A DNA stretch of 64,000 bases from Apium graveolens (Eukaryota; Streptophyta; Magnoliopsida; Apiales; Apiaceae): NCBI RefSeq assembly GCF_009905375.1, contig NC_133647.1, positions 3,285,847 through 3,349,846 of the forward strand. The letters run 5' to 3'. This document shows positions 1 to 13,494 of this stretch, piece after piece; the first letter of the stretch is position 1; each line of letters begins with the position of its first letter. The notes under the pieces are model-generated. The model worked only from the letters and a program-made list of their open reading frames with translations, did not search any database and was not told the DNA's origin. The translations under genes were made by a program, and so were the position numbers.

Positions 1-2690
1 TATTAGTAATTTTAGTAATGAACATTGATTACTCATAATAAAAATTCTAAATAATATCATTAATAATAAAAATGTCACAATTATTTGTAAATGAGACAAA
101 TAACTAATATTCAAACTTAATGTTATAAGACTTAATTACCACAAATGTATATGACATTGTAATTATGATAATCAAGATAGTAGCACTAAGTACGAGGTAC
201 TGGATTACTGATAAATTCAAAAGTCATTTAAATATTGAAGATTTAATACTTGTGAACTTATTTAAAGAATTCCTTGTAAGTGGGATTTCCAACTAATATG
301 TAATAAGTAGTATCCCAAGTGCACAAACCAGTCTTGAAAAATTAATTTCATGAAGTGATTTAGTACACGTTTCTACAAGTAACTCTTTGACTAAAAGACA
401 TGCTCTCAAAATAAATGATACCTAGTGTCAAGGTGCATTAACTTAGAGTGTTCCACAAAGTTGTTGGAGTTGAATTTGTTTTATTATCTATAAGATGTGT
501 ACAATAATCATCAGCTGCATGAGATTATTCTTTTGCTGCAATGGTAGATGTTGAATATGCTTCTTATCATAACAAGAAATTAATCCTCTTCCACGAGGTT
601 GATAGCTTCCGGAGATGCTTCTCCTGTCACTTAAGTTGACAACTTCCAGAGATGCTTCTCCTGTCTTTCTTACAACCTGCGTAATCTATAAATATATAGC
701 CAAACATGTTAAGCACATTATCTTTAGGGTACAATACTCCAAGTGTTGGTAGTCCATTAAAATATCTAATTATGTTGTTAATAGCTATAAGATTGGATTC
801 TCTAGGATCCACTTGGAACCTTGCATATTGGCATCTTGAGAACATCACATGTTATCTATTTGCATTTGAGGAAAAGAGTGAGCTGGTCATACCTCCATAG
901 CTTGTCATTATACTTGAGTTGCACTGATAAAGCTTTAGTGGTTTCTGCTGGTAAATAGTCTTGGCATGTTTAGAATTTTCAAAATTTTATGTCTTTCAAA
1001 GATCCTTAACTTACTTCTATTGCCATCATTTTTTGGTTTACCTGTGCTTCTAAAAGAATTAGTCTTTTGGATTGCTTGTAGTAACTCTAAATATAATTGA
1101 AACTTTTCCAACACGCTCCTTTATACCTACTCTGTAATTTTCTAAGAAAACAACCTTGCACAAGTTTTTGTTAGTGGACCAACACATAACATTATCATTA
1201 TATCACTGCTCATATAAAATAATATGTTTATGCCTTATGATAATGAGAGTTATTTATACGATGACTTTACTAATTCATATTCAATTATAAATTCAGTTAG
1301 AGTGTCATACCATGTCCTTGACGATTTTCTGAGTAAGATACTAGTTTATACCAACCTGTAGTGAGCTTGTGAAGAAGAGATATACAGGGTCCAATTGATC
1401 TGCAACTACAAAGTCCATGAACTATTGTCATTGACTTTCTCTTTTGACTCACCAACTAGGAGTATACTTGTTCACATTGTCCTTATAGATATTAAAGTTT
1501 TGAATGTGCATCAAGTGCTGGATATGTCATAATATTCTTAAGTCTCGTCACTGGTGCTCTCTGTTAGATATTGCTTCCTGATAATAGCCTAACATCCAGT
1601 TTGGCCCTGTCCCTCGTAACAATGCCATTATCATCCAGTTTGACTTTTGGTTATCCTTGTCCCAATTACAAAACTGCCATTTGGTTTGGATATCAGCTTC
1701 CCTAAAATCTGCTTTTTCACTGATTGAGCTCATTTTGCTTTGTAATCACCCAATCCGGATCTAACAGCGCTCTTGTAACTTTCTTAGTTTCTTCTTTAGA
1801 TAGAAACTAGAGAAATGCTCATTCATGCTTAGTAGCCTTGCTAATCATTACTCCACCTCTGGATCACTTAAGAACTAGACTCTGGGAATGGTCTTTACAT
1901 CAAACCCTTTGTCTCAGCAGATATGTTCTTGTTGTATCCTCTTAATTTTCAATATGGTGTCGTGTCTGACTAATTGATCAGTGGCTTCATTGAAGTACTG
2001 AGTTGTGTAAATACACTATCACTCCACAGCTTGGATACGAATCATCATTGCCATTATTTTCACCTCTAATAGCTTGGAGCATGGAGTTGTTGAACTATGC
2101 ATTTTGACTTTCAATAATATTCTGTTGATCAACCACAAACACCTGTAAGTTGTAGACTCCACTGAGTAGCCATGAAAAATATCCTTATGAGTCTTAGCTG
2201 TAAATGCCAAGATCTCCAAATAACTAAAAATATTTCACTGTTTACTTCTGTAAAATATTCTCTCCAAACACTTTCAGGTTATTCAGTATTTGCTTTTGTT
2301 GGCCATTAACTCGTTAGTGGTCATCATGTATACCTCCTGATCAAAGCCCGATCTTACTTGTAGCAAACTATATTGACTACTTCATCCCTTTGGTATTTAA
2401 AAAGTTTTGATTTTATTGACATTGTCCTTGTTGCTTTAATCAAGTTCCGGTTCTTCTTTTGTACCAGTCCATTCTGACATGGAGTTCCCAGTGCTGAATA
2501 TTTTCTCAAAATATTCTTGTTGTTACAGATATTAATCAGAACTGCTTCTTGAATTCAGTCCCATTACCTGACCACAAGATTATTATAATTACAATTGCTT
2601 CTTGCTTGATCATCTTGATGTGATCAATCACTATTTGTGATGTCTTATCTTGAGAATGCATGAACCATAATTTTTTTTATTAAGAGTAGT
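1..2690 (-). pseudogene. Decayed SIRE-like copia pol: RNase H, RT and C-terminal integrase
   Basis: Remains of a Ty1/copia polyprotein read on the minus strand. At 627-848 a piece with CARFQ/DPRESNL, IIRYF and YAGCKKDRRSISGS matches the RT to RNase H junction of SIRE/Maximus-type copia (family form ARFQ.DPRESHL, DYAGCK.DRKSTSG). At about 930-1260 the minus strand still shows VKDL..NFENSK, as in copia RT. Around 1340 is a SSRTWYDTLTEF match to the APRAWY block. Near 2500-2600 SGNGTEFK and SAPGTP-like residues mark integrase. Many stops and frameshifts interrupt it, so it is dead. The same coding region resumes at 6217 on the far side of a solo LTR. The element's 3' end lies left of the window. 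Confidence 0.75.
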
Positions 2691-5600
2691 TGTAATATCC
2701 GGGATATCGCGTGAAATTATTTTTATCAATAAATAATTTTTATATGATTATTATGTGATTTTTTTGGTGAATTATCTGATGATTGGTGTGGATATGTGAA
2801 TGCTTAAATGTGATATAGTATAAGTATGTTAATTTTATTACGACCAGAATAAAATATAGATAATTACGATATTTTTCTGTTAATATTTGGGCTGTTAATT
2901 TGATTTTATAATGATTTATGAATTTATTAATTATTTTCTGAATAATTATAAAATTCTTTTATAAAGCTGGGAATCGTCCTACTTCAACCGTTTTTACGTT
3001 TTTACAACCCGAAACTCTTCCGAAAACTCCTTCCTAACCTAATCTAGTAATTCCAGACATTTTCCGTGTTTTGACTTTTTCAATCCGGATTACGGTTTGA
3101 CCCGTGCGCGACCCGACGCACAATTTTCGATACGATAATCATTTCAATGTACCAACAAAACCCTTATTCTCGAAAGACGGGATATTTTTACGTTATTCTC
3201 ATATAAAGTGTTTCATAAGAAGCCCGGTTTGGATAATTATCCAATACGGGTATCAAATCGGATCGTTTTTGCAGTTACTTAGCGGCTAAGAAACTAATTT
3301 AACGATCCAAAATGATCCAAAGGAACCAATATTTCATAAATATATATAGCCCTTTTATTATTTCATTTTATTTGTATAATCACAATCAGTCAGTTAAAAC
3401 TATTGATTTACAGAGACAAACCCTAAAAACATTACGTTCTTGAGAATCAAACGCACGAACGAAGGCGTTATCGAACTCTGATTCGGGCGTGCAATATATC
3501 AAAACGAAGTTCTTGAAAAGTACTTTCATAATCAATCATCCGTTTTTATGAAGAAATCAAGGTATTTTTCTTATTTAATTATTTTAATTCGAATTATTTA
3601 AAGATTAAATTATGAAAATTTGTCCTTGATATTGTTGATATGATTTGATACTATAATCATGTAGATCTTTTTTCCTGGTCAATTTGGTATATCATACTAC
3701 TATATTTGGATTCTATATCACAGAGATATCATGGTTTGATTATCGAATTATTGAAATTAGGGTTTAGGTCGATGAATGTTCTTGATTGGAATTTGGGGGT
3801 TTGTGATTGGGGAATTCTGGGATGAAACTGAGTATACCAGAGTATTTATCTTGTTCAAAGGAATCTATTCGTATAATTAAATCGAATCAACGACCTCGAT
3901 TTCACTCGCCGGATTTTGGAAACGAGGCCCGCCGCCGGCGAGCTTCGCTCGCGAATCACGGCCAAGAAACGAGTCTATTAGTGAATTAAACTACAGAAAC
4001 GGGTTCCTGGGAAGCCACTCTTTGAATCTGCAGTTCCTGGAGGAGTTCTGTGTAGGTAGAAGACGGCTGGTCACCGGCCGGTGGCAGCGCTGTGGCCGGA
4101 ACAGGCGGCAGGGGGAAAGTGTAATTTAACCCCCCATGGTTTGCAAAACTTCCCAATCCTATATTTCGATTTCAAAACCTTACAAAAACAGTATTGTTAT
4201 TTTAAAGATTTTCAAAAATAGTATTTCCTTTTTATATTAATTTCATAAAATGGTTTTTAATTATTTCAAAATCCAAAAATCATTTTTTATTTATTTAAAA
4301 ATTCAAAAATAAATCTGATTTATTTTATTAATTTATTTTAATTAGTTTTTAATTATTTTAAATAATCAATTAATTTAATGTTAATTGATTAATTAATTTA
4401 ATTAATTATTAATTGATTTTAATTGATTTAATAATTAGATTTAATTATTTCTTTTGATTTAAAAATTCTGAAAAATAGTTTCGAGCTTTAAAATATTATT
4501 TAAACTGAATTTCAAGGCTCAATAATTATTATAAAATTATTTTAAAGTCAGATTCAGGTGTTCGAACCCTATTATTTAATTATAAATTGATTCGGAGTCC
4601 CGTTTTAATTCCGAAAAATGTTCAAAAATTCGTAATAAATACCTAGAAAATCATTTTGACCCCGAATCTTCTTTGAAATAATATCGAATATCTTGCGTGC
4701 TATGTGCTATATGCTCTCTGATTGATGTGTTATATGCCTCTGTGGTTATTGTTCGACTGTTTTAGTCATAACTTTCAATCCGTAAATTGGATTTGGGTAA
4801 AATGAAGGGTAGATAAAAGCTTATGACGTCTATGTGACGATTAAAATGATATGAGATTGAGTATTGATAGATACTTGTGATGCCTAACAGAGTAAATAAA
4901 GCATAGAAAAGAAAGCCAGTGATCCGTAAATAGAATTGAAGCGTAGAAAGGGAAGGCAAGTGATTGATGAATATAAGAAAGACATAGGAAAAGAAGGAAA
5001 GTGATGGAAAAGTAAAACTGTTAGATGAGTACAAGTAAAGTTGGAAATCATCTGTGATAAGGCAAGTACTTCTGAACCATTCTTCAAGATATATTGCAAA
5101 TATTTTCAAACTTTCTCATAATATGTTGCTATGATACAAAAATAACTCTTGTTTATATTGCAAGCACTTTAAACTATTCAACCTTGAACCGTGATTCTTA
5201 TTGATCTTGAGCCATAAGCCTTATTCTTCATAAACCATTGATCGTTGAATTTTCAGATACGAACCACACCTATATGATACTACTCCAAAAATACATATCT
5301 ATCACATACTGATTCTTGATACTGAATTGCTTAATATACCAACCCTTATGCTTGTTTATCAGAAGACCAATTTTTGTAACCCTTGAGCCCCTTGGTCTTC
5401 TACTTTCTGATTCTTTTCTTGATTAAAAGCCAATCTTTTTGAAATCCTTGTTATACCTTCATGGTGTGGTGAAGCACCATATGCTTCGAGATAAATGTTG
5501 TTTATGATTCAGTTTATTGATTTACATTGTTTATCATATTGTTATTCTGTAATTGGATTGTTTTTAAATTAAGGACCAGATTCATGGTCGGACCAGATTC

Positions 5601-6216
5601 GTGGTCATAATAGGCCAATGTGTGCCTTGGATCCAGTATAGAGAGCAGAGCTGTGTGCCTTACTCGGGATTAGTGCGTGACTGATCAGCAGCCTAACCTT
5701 GGTTTTTAAAATGAAAAGTGAATATCCAATTATAATCATTGCTTATCCAAAAACTTGATTCTTCTGAATCATTTCAATTGGTTATTGTTTAACCTCAGTT
5801 ATTGCTATTATGACTTGCTGAGCTGGTTAGCTCACTCTTACAAACCTTTTTATGTTTTTAACAGTTGAAAAGGAAAATTGTGGGTAACAAAGATTTCAAG
5901 TCCAGTGTGCGAGCTAGGATTCCAGGTTAAGTTGGAACGAGCTAGCAGGAGCTTTATATTGTAGATGAGTTTTGCAAGATTGTACGAATGATATCATTAT
6001 CAGATGTAAGTTGAATTAGTTGGGATTTGGTGTGATGTAATAAAAGATAAGGTTGTGGCTTATTTTCATACTTGAACCTGTTGCGATCCATGGTTGTGAA
6101 AAGAAGAGTCAATGCATATAATATTTTATATACAAGTTTAAATATAGTGTGTATGTGTGTGTGTGTGTGTGTGTTGTAGACCCCAAACTTCTGACCCGGG
6201 TTTGGAGGGCGTTACA
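2691..6216 (+). repeat. Solo Tekay-like LTR
   Basis: A 3.5-kb LTR in plus orientation. It opens TGTAATATCCGGGATATCGC and closes GGGTTTGGAGGGCGTTACA. Both ends match the ends of the LTRs of the complete element at 24834-37544 (opposite strand) and of the LTR starting at 14314. No PBS, interior or second LTR adjoins it, so it is best read as a solo LTR left by LTR-LTR recombination. Flanks are GTAGT (2686-2690) and TTAGT (6217-6221), a one-mismatch candidate target duplication. It interrupts copia integrase: IN N-terminal coding lies on its right and the catalytic-core remains on its left, both minus strand. It contains a (GT)n run near 6147-6175. Confidence 0.85.
3337..3352 (+). promoter_or_regulatory. 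LTR TATA box
   Basis: TAAATATATATAGCC lies about 650 bp into the LTR. The equivalent TATAAATAGCC occurs at the same depth (647-680 bp) in the other three Tekay-like LTRs of the window. This implies a U3 of about 650-680 bp and a long R-U5. Confidence 0.5.
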
Positions 6217-8869
6217 TTAGTCATCCACCATCACTAAAGTAATTCATTACTTTGATGTAGACATGACATTTTATGGTTTATAGAAATTCATTCTTAGAAT
6301 TTGAAGCAGCTCAGTAATGTTAACAATATCTTTACTTCTGTTTGATGTTGTCTTTGACTTCTCTTTTTGACATGACTCACATATTTCATCCTTTTGAATT
6401 CCAGATGAGGCAGTCCTCTCATTAAACATTTTTTTACAGAAGAGTTCCTTGTGTTGATGTTCAAGGGTTAGAGCTTCTATTGCTATAACTAAACTTTTAC
6501 TAGATGAAGCTTTACAGTAGAAATCATTGACTTCACCTTTTATTGAGTTTCCAGTTCAACTACGAGTATATCATTTCCTTACTCTAACAAGAGCAAGCTT
6601 CTCAACCTTCTTGCTTGAGATAAAACACTACTCTATCATTGAATTGACATTCTGTCCTTTGATGCAGAACCGTCTGATAAAAAGTTTTGTACCTTAATTC
6701 TCCAACATGAAAGATGCTTCCAATTGTTATTAGTGACACCAATGATTATTTTTTATCAGTGATACCAATTGTTAAATCCATGATGACATTCATTCTTCTA
6801 CATAGCTTTGCCCCATAATGAAAACCTTTATTGTCATCTCCAAAGATGATTGACGGAATAACTTTTGTCAATTATATTTATTTGTGAGGCTCTTTCTTGA
6901 TCATATGCCTTGAGTGTCAATTACCAAGAATACATATGAATCATTTAACCTATTATATCCTACACTCACAAATGGAATAACAGTTCTTGATACCCAACTT
7001 ATTAGTTTGGGTCTGGATGGATTAGATATTTTTCTATTAACAGTGATAACAACAACTTCAACCTTAACATGTTAATTCTTATCTTTGACTGACCATTTTC
7101 ACCATTTTATTACCCTTGACAAAATTTTCTCTAGGCTTGGAGAGAAATGGCTCCAACCTTACATAAGAAGGACTAACAGTCTTTGCCCTATTGTAATTCT
7201 TAAGCATGCTTTTCTACAATTAATGCAAGTAATAAGAGATGCATTCATGACATTCAAAAAAGCAAGCATTGCATTAAGAATACATGACATTCATTCAGAA
7301 ATATTACACATAAGGCTTAAGCAATACAAGCATGATATGAAATAAAAAGAATTAACAAATAAATCACTAATTCTATATAGTCCAATCATATTGTTGTATG
7401 ACATCTAACGTCTCTATCCAACTTATAAACCTTAACAAACAATTCAGATAAAATGAGCAAATCACATTGTAATAGGATATAGAAAATAAGCAGAAACAAA
7501 GGTCTTATATACTGGACAACATATATCTCACTAATGCAATAAATCATGTTCGACAAATATTCAAACAGGTACTTAAGATCATCTAAAGTATCATGCACAA
7601 GTTAACATCATTTCTAGTTACCAAAAAATATTCTAGAGAACTAGTTCAGCATTATCTATGTGTGATGCTATCATGCTTGTGCGAGTGTTAAACATTTAAC
7701 CACTAAGATCTTAATCATGCATTGAATATTAAGAGCAAAATATTGCAGTGGTTCAAGAAATTAAAATATGAGATATGTGAGTTAAATCATCTCTAGAGAT
7801 TTCTATGAAAGCAAGATACTCATGATCTTCCTTTTCATCATCTTATCCATCCAAACTATTTCCCTATGCACTATAAGTTTTGACTGGATGCTTCCTTAAG
7901 AAAACATTCCACCTTTGTCTCAACTCCTCAACCGAGTCCCTACTCATCCTTGTTTATCGATATTCTTATTTTGTTGTAGAATACCCTTGATAGTTATTTG
8001 ACACATATTTCTTGTCAAGATTTTAGCTATCAAATCTTGTTTATGTCACCATCTCAGTCTTGTAACCACCTCTTGAACTGAATCCTAAAAAGTCTTTTCT
8101 TCAGAATAGATAGGCTTGATCCTTTGATATCTCTTATGTATTCCTTTTAAATCTGATACGACTAAACTTCCCTGACATGTGAAAAACTGACTTGTAGTCC
8201 AGTCCCTCAAGGATTTTTAAAGTGTATAAGTCATTTTCATCTGCATGAGCTTCCTTTGATTCAATTACCAATAACTTTTCGACTCTGTTCTGAGGTTCCA
8301 ATATTAATGCCTGTAACTGAGATGTTTGTATATCCACGCTATTCTCTTTCACCTCATCAATTCCTTTCTTTACAATCTCTTTGATTCTTGGATAAATGTA
8401 GCATTGGTTCAAACCATGGTGTGATTGTATAATCTTGAATCATTAGAGTTTTCTTAAAATCTTCGAGAAAAATTGTATCCTTAGAAACTTTATTCTTTTC
8501 CTGTATCTGAAAATCCTATGGTATCCTATAGAGTAAGACTTTGAGGAAATTCCAAAATGTTCTTCCTTAAGTCTTAAAATCAGTTTCATTGTAATAAGAA
8601 AACCATTATCTTTAATTTCCGTATTCAGGAATTTTTCATCTAAATAGCATATGGCCTTCATTTTCTTTAAATGATTAAAATCATCTTTAACACTCAGAAG
8701 AATTTTGAGTCTACCAATCCTTTGAGAACCTTTGGCTTAGGTAAGTTCAAATTATTTAAAATTTAAAAATCTCAAGAGTTGATATTTTTGAAAATTAAAA
8801 AATTTGAAAATTTGAGAACTTGACTGTTTGGTCTATCACACCGGATCTGATCTGTATATCGATCAACAA
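6217..8869 (-). pseudogene. Decayed SIRE-like copia gag, protease and N-terminal integrase
   Basis: The upstream half of the copia element seen at 1-2690. Read on the minus strand, 6230-6480 carries RGLPHLEFKR, a cysteine-rich stretch and KDIVNITELLQI, which match the GAG-pre-integrase block of SIRE/Maximus copia (family: VRGLP.LEF, C.ACQ.GK, K.I..T.ELLHMDLFGP). About 6590-6860 keeps FGDDNKGFH and a CxFN-like stretch of the protease-to-integrase region. 8134-8412 and 8443-8661 are short open pieces (93 and 73 codons) in the gag region; their family match was not recognised. Multiple stops are present. The part right of 7668 also exists in the duplicate at 40336. Confidence 0.65.
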
Positions 8870-8883
8870 GCCCTGATGCCAAT
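8870..8883 (-). other. Primer-binding site, SIRE-like copia
   Basis: On the minus strand the sequence directly downstream of the LTR reads ATTGGCATCAGGGC. This is close to the TGGTATCAGAGC complement of initiator-Met tRNA with two changes, so it is a slightly decayed PBS. Confidence 0.6.
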
Positions 8884-11267
8884 TGTTAGGTCCCGAAGTA
8901 TCATAGAAGGGGGGTGGGTTGAATACGATACTCACTAAATTAAAAAATTCTTTCGACTCTTTTGTGAATATATAATTTAGTGTTTGGTTAGTGGTTCAGT
9001 ATTCTTGAGGTGAATAGTGTTTGGGACAATAAAATAACGAACACAAGATATTCATGGAAGTATATAAGCATATATAAATCCTCGGGGGGTGTTGCTACAC
9101 TGCAGTAAATAAATTAACCAGTTACAATCCAAGAACAACAATGTTCTTGCTTCTATAAAGATATACAAATTAAATCCTATACAATGATCTAGCTCTTTAT
9201 TTGTCTAAGTATATAATTACCGGATAACGATTATAATGCCCCTTATGAATATAGAGTTCAACATGGCATTATAACATTTCTCTGGTGAGAAGTTTAACAT
9301 ATATTCATTATGTTGGGCTTCTCTGTATCTCTTTGTTTCTTGTTTTATCAGCTCTCGTTGGAGAAAAAGATAAACAGAACAACTACCAGTTTTTTTATTC
9401 TGCTTCTGTTGTGTAGACTTTATATCAATTAGAAATACATGGATAATTATTTACCACATAAATCAATTAATATATTTCCCCTTATGAATATACAAGAGTT
9501 CAACAGGGCATTATAAATTTCTCCAGTAAGAAGTTTAACATATATTCAATGTGTTGGGCTTCTTTGTATATCTTTGTTTCTTGTTTTATCAGCTCTCGAT
9601 GGACAAGAAGATAAACAAAACAACTACCAGTTTTTTTATTCTGCTTCTATTGTGTAGACTTTATATCAATTAGAAATACATGGATAATTGTTTACCATAT
9701 AAATCAATTGATTGAATTAATAAAGTATGGCTGAGAGTTGACTTGTGTCCCTGGGAGCTCATTTATATTTTTACTTGCACATATGTGAAGCCTATGTAAT
9801 ATTTTTTCCTCAGTAAGTATGTTGGTGGTGACTACTAGTACTCCCTGACATCCTAACTTGAAATTGGATCACCTTTGTAGAGCTAGGTGGCAACTAGAGA
9901 GGAGCTCATAGGCCATACTTGTGACCATAGGCTGCTAGATAAGCTAAGTTGCTAGTTCCCCTCTCCTTTGTCTATAAGTTGCGACTTAGGATAGCTTGTA
10001 GTGCTAACTTGCGAATAGATGGAAGTTTACCTTAGATAAATCATGTAACTAGCAACCATAGTACTCCTTGTAGCTTTAGGTTGCGATCAAGCTTCCCTAG
10101 GAAAGCAAACTTGTGTCTGGATCTCCTTGGAGGGAACTTTGCCTTAGCCAATTTTATAAGTTGCGACCTCTAGAACACTAGTAAGGTTTAGTTGCGACAC
10201 TGGCCCTCCTTGGAAGTCTTAGTTGTGACCTAGAGACCCTTGGAGTAACCACTTATGCCTTGGAATAATTCCTGACTCCTATGTGGTGACTAGGGTAACA
10301 GACAAGCTCATTTGAACTCAATTTCTGCTCTAGTTTCTTGCATGTTGCTCCTAATAGGTCAAGACCAATTCCTTTACTTAGATATTGAGTTGTACTTCAA
10401 TGTTCTTGCTTCTACTAAGAAATATAATGATCTCAGTGATTCCTACTACAAGGTAGTGATCACTTTGACTTAGTTTCCGTAGAACGCTTTAACTCTTAAA
10501 CTACCCCGTCTTTAAGTCTTCTCTCCAAGTCTTCGTATAAACCATATAACCTTCATCTTCAGATACAAATCCTCACTTAACAATTCTTCTAATGATAATA
10601 CTCATATTTCTTTCACAAACTACTGGCGCCTAGTGCAACTGTTCTGGTTCACAGACGACTAACTTCGATTCAGGTCTTCGTATTATATCCTTGACTACAT
10701 TGTTAATCTTGTAATAACTTTATCGCTTCAAAGAGTGACTGTCAATAAACAAATGTACTTGCAATGGAATCTTTTCTGGTACTTAGGCAATGTCTTTATT
10801 CCTACTACAATCTTGAATATTTCATTCACCGTTCTTCACTGATGCTTGAACATATAAATGAACTCCTTTCAGTGAGTATAACTTCAAGACTGAATATGTC
10901 TTCTTCAACCTTTGTCTATACACTGTCTTTAATTCTTCAAATTTCTATGCTTCAAACACTGTCTATCTTCAATCAATGCTAATACACTGAAATCTTCTGG
11001 TGGCACTTTTACACTGAATCTTCATCATTTCTAAAACTCTGAAAGTCTTTAACCTTTATTCTTCACTGAGACATGAATATATTAATGAACTTATTTCAAT
11101 GACCTGTAAATAGACTTCAAGCCTTCTTATAATCATTTGATTCTTTGAATTTGCCATGTCTTCTTTTCTTCCTGATTTCTTGTGTAGACGTAGTGTTATT
11201 TACCTGTCCTGTTGTAGTATTGAGTTATCGCGTATACTGTTCATACAGCTATGCAGTCTCACCAACA
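8884..11267 (-). repeat. 5' LTR of the SIRE-like copia
   Basis: In minus orientation the LTR starts TGTTGGTGAGACTGC and ends GGGACCTAACA, directly beside the PBS. It is 2384 bp long. The homologous LTR at 41515-43610 is shorter, mainly because this copy carries an internal tandem duplication (9239-9714). The partner 3' LTR lies outside the window. The outer boundary at 11267 rests on the TG..CA ends and on alignment with the second copy, so it is less certain than the PBS side. Confidence 0.6.
9239..9714. repeat. Tandem duplication inside the copia LTR (2 x about 240 bp)
   Basis: The stretch starting CCCCTTATGAATATA at 9239 recurs at about 9478. Both copies continue through a shared GTTCAACA.GGCATTATAA, a TTTCTTGTTTTATCAGCTCT block and a TGTGTAGACTTTATATCAAT block. 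The corresponding LTR in the duplicate (41866-42110) has one copy only. Confidence 0.8.
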
Positions 11268-12471
11268 TTTTCATAAAAAGAACTAATATGCTTTTTTTAA
11301 TTTAAAATGGAAACACCCATTATGCTAATGTGTAATATGTTTTATTACAAAATGTATATTCTTTTTATTTTTTTTGAAAAAATTATCGGTTGTAATACAC
11401 ATATATGGAATGCATATTAGTCATTACCCGTATTCAAAATGGGTAATAGTTTATAATTTAAAATAAATAAGAAACTGAATATACCCATTGGAACAATGGG
11501 TAATAGTTTGTAATACGCATTCTTTAAAGTCTTATTACTGATTACCCATTTTTGTTGTGCGTATTAGGCTTACTTATTTTTTTAAAAAAAAATTAAATGT
11601 ATTATGCATACTAAAATTGCATATTAGCAATTACCCAGTTAGTCAATGCGTAATAGACTGGTAAAAATGGCCATCCTTCTCGCGCTTTGGTATTTGTGTT
11701 AAACTTTTTTAAAAAATTGTTATTTGTGGCCTTCTTCCAAGATAACAAAGATATAACAATTTTGGCCGGGTTCTGACAAAAAAAAAACAATTTTGGCTGG
11801 GCCGTTGATTCATATTTGTCATTTGGGAATCATATTCTGAATTGGATACACATTTGTTTTGTAAGTAAGTATCATATTTTGTATTATATACGCATATGAT
11901 GAAATAGTATACAAAATAAATAATTTTTTTTAAAAAATATGTTTTTATTATACGCATTTGGTAGTTGTATGTCTCAAAAGGAATACCCAAGTTAAATAAT
12001 TTTTTTAAAAAATATGTTTTTATTATAATTTTTTGACATACCTCACAACTTATACTTATTATCATTATTCAATTAAGAAATACATGACTGGAATAATATT
12101 TTCCGTCATAAATTTTCAAAATGGGTATTTTGATGAATTTCACCCAAAAAATGGATTTTTTCGTCTCCACACTCGAATAAACAAGAACACGAGTTAACTT
12201 CAATCAAAATAAACAATTTATTTTCATGATACTAAAATAGACGAGCGAATTATTTAAAAAATGAACAAATTTAACCCCATAAATAATCATCATGAAATGG
12301 CCCTAAATCTCATATTCAATCAATCATCAATATATATATACATATATGTAATATCCTATACATAATTGGTATAAGAGAGTTAAAATAATTTATTCATCAG
12401 GGTCATATCCGTCATTTCAAAATTTATAATAATTTTTATATAGATTTTAAATAAATTAAAAATACTGTTAA
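11268..12471. other. Non-coding block shared with 43611-44805
   Basis: No credible coding sequence. It is AT-rich and built partly of short words such as ATTACCCATT, TAATACGCAT and their complements. One is a small perfect inverted repeat, TACCCATTG-gaa-CAATGGGTA, at 11482-11502. Its diverged copy at 43611-44805 shows that it is part of the duplicated segment. Origin unknown. Confidence 0.5.
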
Positions 12472-13465
12472 TGGTTATTTCTGGTAAAGATCATGTCGTC
12501 CACATATAAATAAACAATCATAATATCTCCTCCTGAATTTGTTTTCGTGTAAAGAGCATGCTTGTAGGGACTCTTCACAAAACCATTTTTCAGGAAACAT
12601 TCATCAACCCGCGTGTTCCATGCTCGCGAAGCTTGCTTCAAACCATATAAGGCTTTCTTAAGTCTGCAGACTTTGTTTTCTCATCCATTCAGAACATATC
12701 CGGGAGGCTGCTCAATATATATTATTTCTTCAAGATAACCATTCAAAATGCTGACTTGACATCCATCTGAAATATCTTCCACTGGTTTTGAGCTGCAATG
12801 GCTATCAGAAGTTGTACAGTATCAACTCTTGCAACTGGAGTGAATACCTCATCATAATCAATGCCATATCTCTGCTTGTAGCCTTTAGCCACCGACCTCT
12901 CCTTGTATTTCTCCACTTCTCCATCTTGATTTGTCTTGGTTTTCTAGACCCACTTGAAAATAATTGCTTTGTGTCCTTCTGGAAGATCTATGAGCTCCCA
13001 TGTATCATTCTTCTTGATTGTGCCAATTTTTTCATCCGTTACTTTGTTTCATTTGCTTTCGTCAAAAGCTTTCTCAAATATAACTGGATCACATTCAACC
13101 ATCAAACAAAATAAAGAATAATCAAAGGATATATACCCAACTTTTCTTGCTGATATCATCAATAAATGTTAGGTAACACCTGTTACCACCAAGAGATGCA
13201 ACATCAAATGGACCAACAATATCTGTGTAAGCTATCTCTAATGGTCTCCTGGCTCTCCATGATCTCCAAAGGGAAATTTTTTTCGGTGTTGCTTCCCTTT
13301 GACACATATTTCACACAAATTTCCCGTTTCGTTGATTTATGGAAAAATATTCACCATCTTTGTCTTTGACAATAATTTTAAGCCAGAAAATCCAAGATGA
13401 CCATACCTTAAATGCCACAACCACGAGTCATTTTTAATAACTGACTTTAAGCACTTCTGCACCTT
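12472..13465 (-). pseudogene. Inverted copia pol fragment (RT joined to integrase by deletion)
   Basis: Minus-strand Tork-like copia coding. About 12480-12560 gives MIVYLYVDDMIF, the RT catalytic YVDD box. About 12620-13110 keeps the RT N-terminal blocks ([35 protein letters not shown]-type). At about 13118 the frame jumps to integrase and pre-integrase residues (ICVKGKQH, RPLEIAYTDIVGPFD, LTFIDDIS, then LWHLRYGHLGFSGLK up to 13460), so the integrase C-terminal half is deleted. Stops are present. The family matches the element at 60007-64000. It lies antisense to the copia LTR that follows it at 13506; the duplicate at 44806-46365 shares that arrangement but has a different, smaller deletion. 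Confidence 0.8.
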
Positions 13466-13494
13466 TGTATGCATATTAAAATGCAAAGCTGGGT

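Noticed and set aside
1548..2219. Short minus-strand ORFs as host genes
   Set aside because: They are open stretches within decayed copia pol and carry copia residues.
6147..6175. (GT)n run as a regulatory element
   Set aside because: Simple microsatellite inside a solo LTR; absent from the related LTRs.
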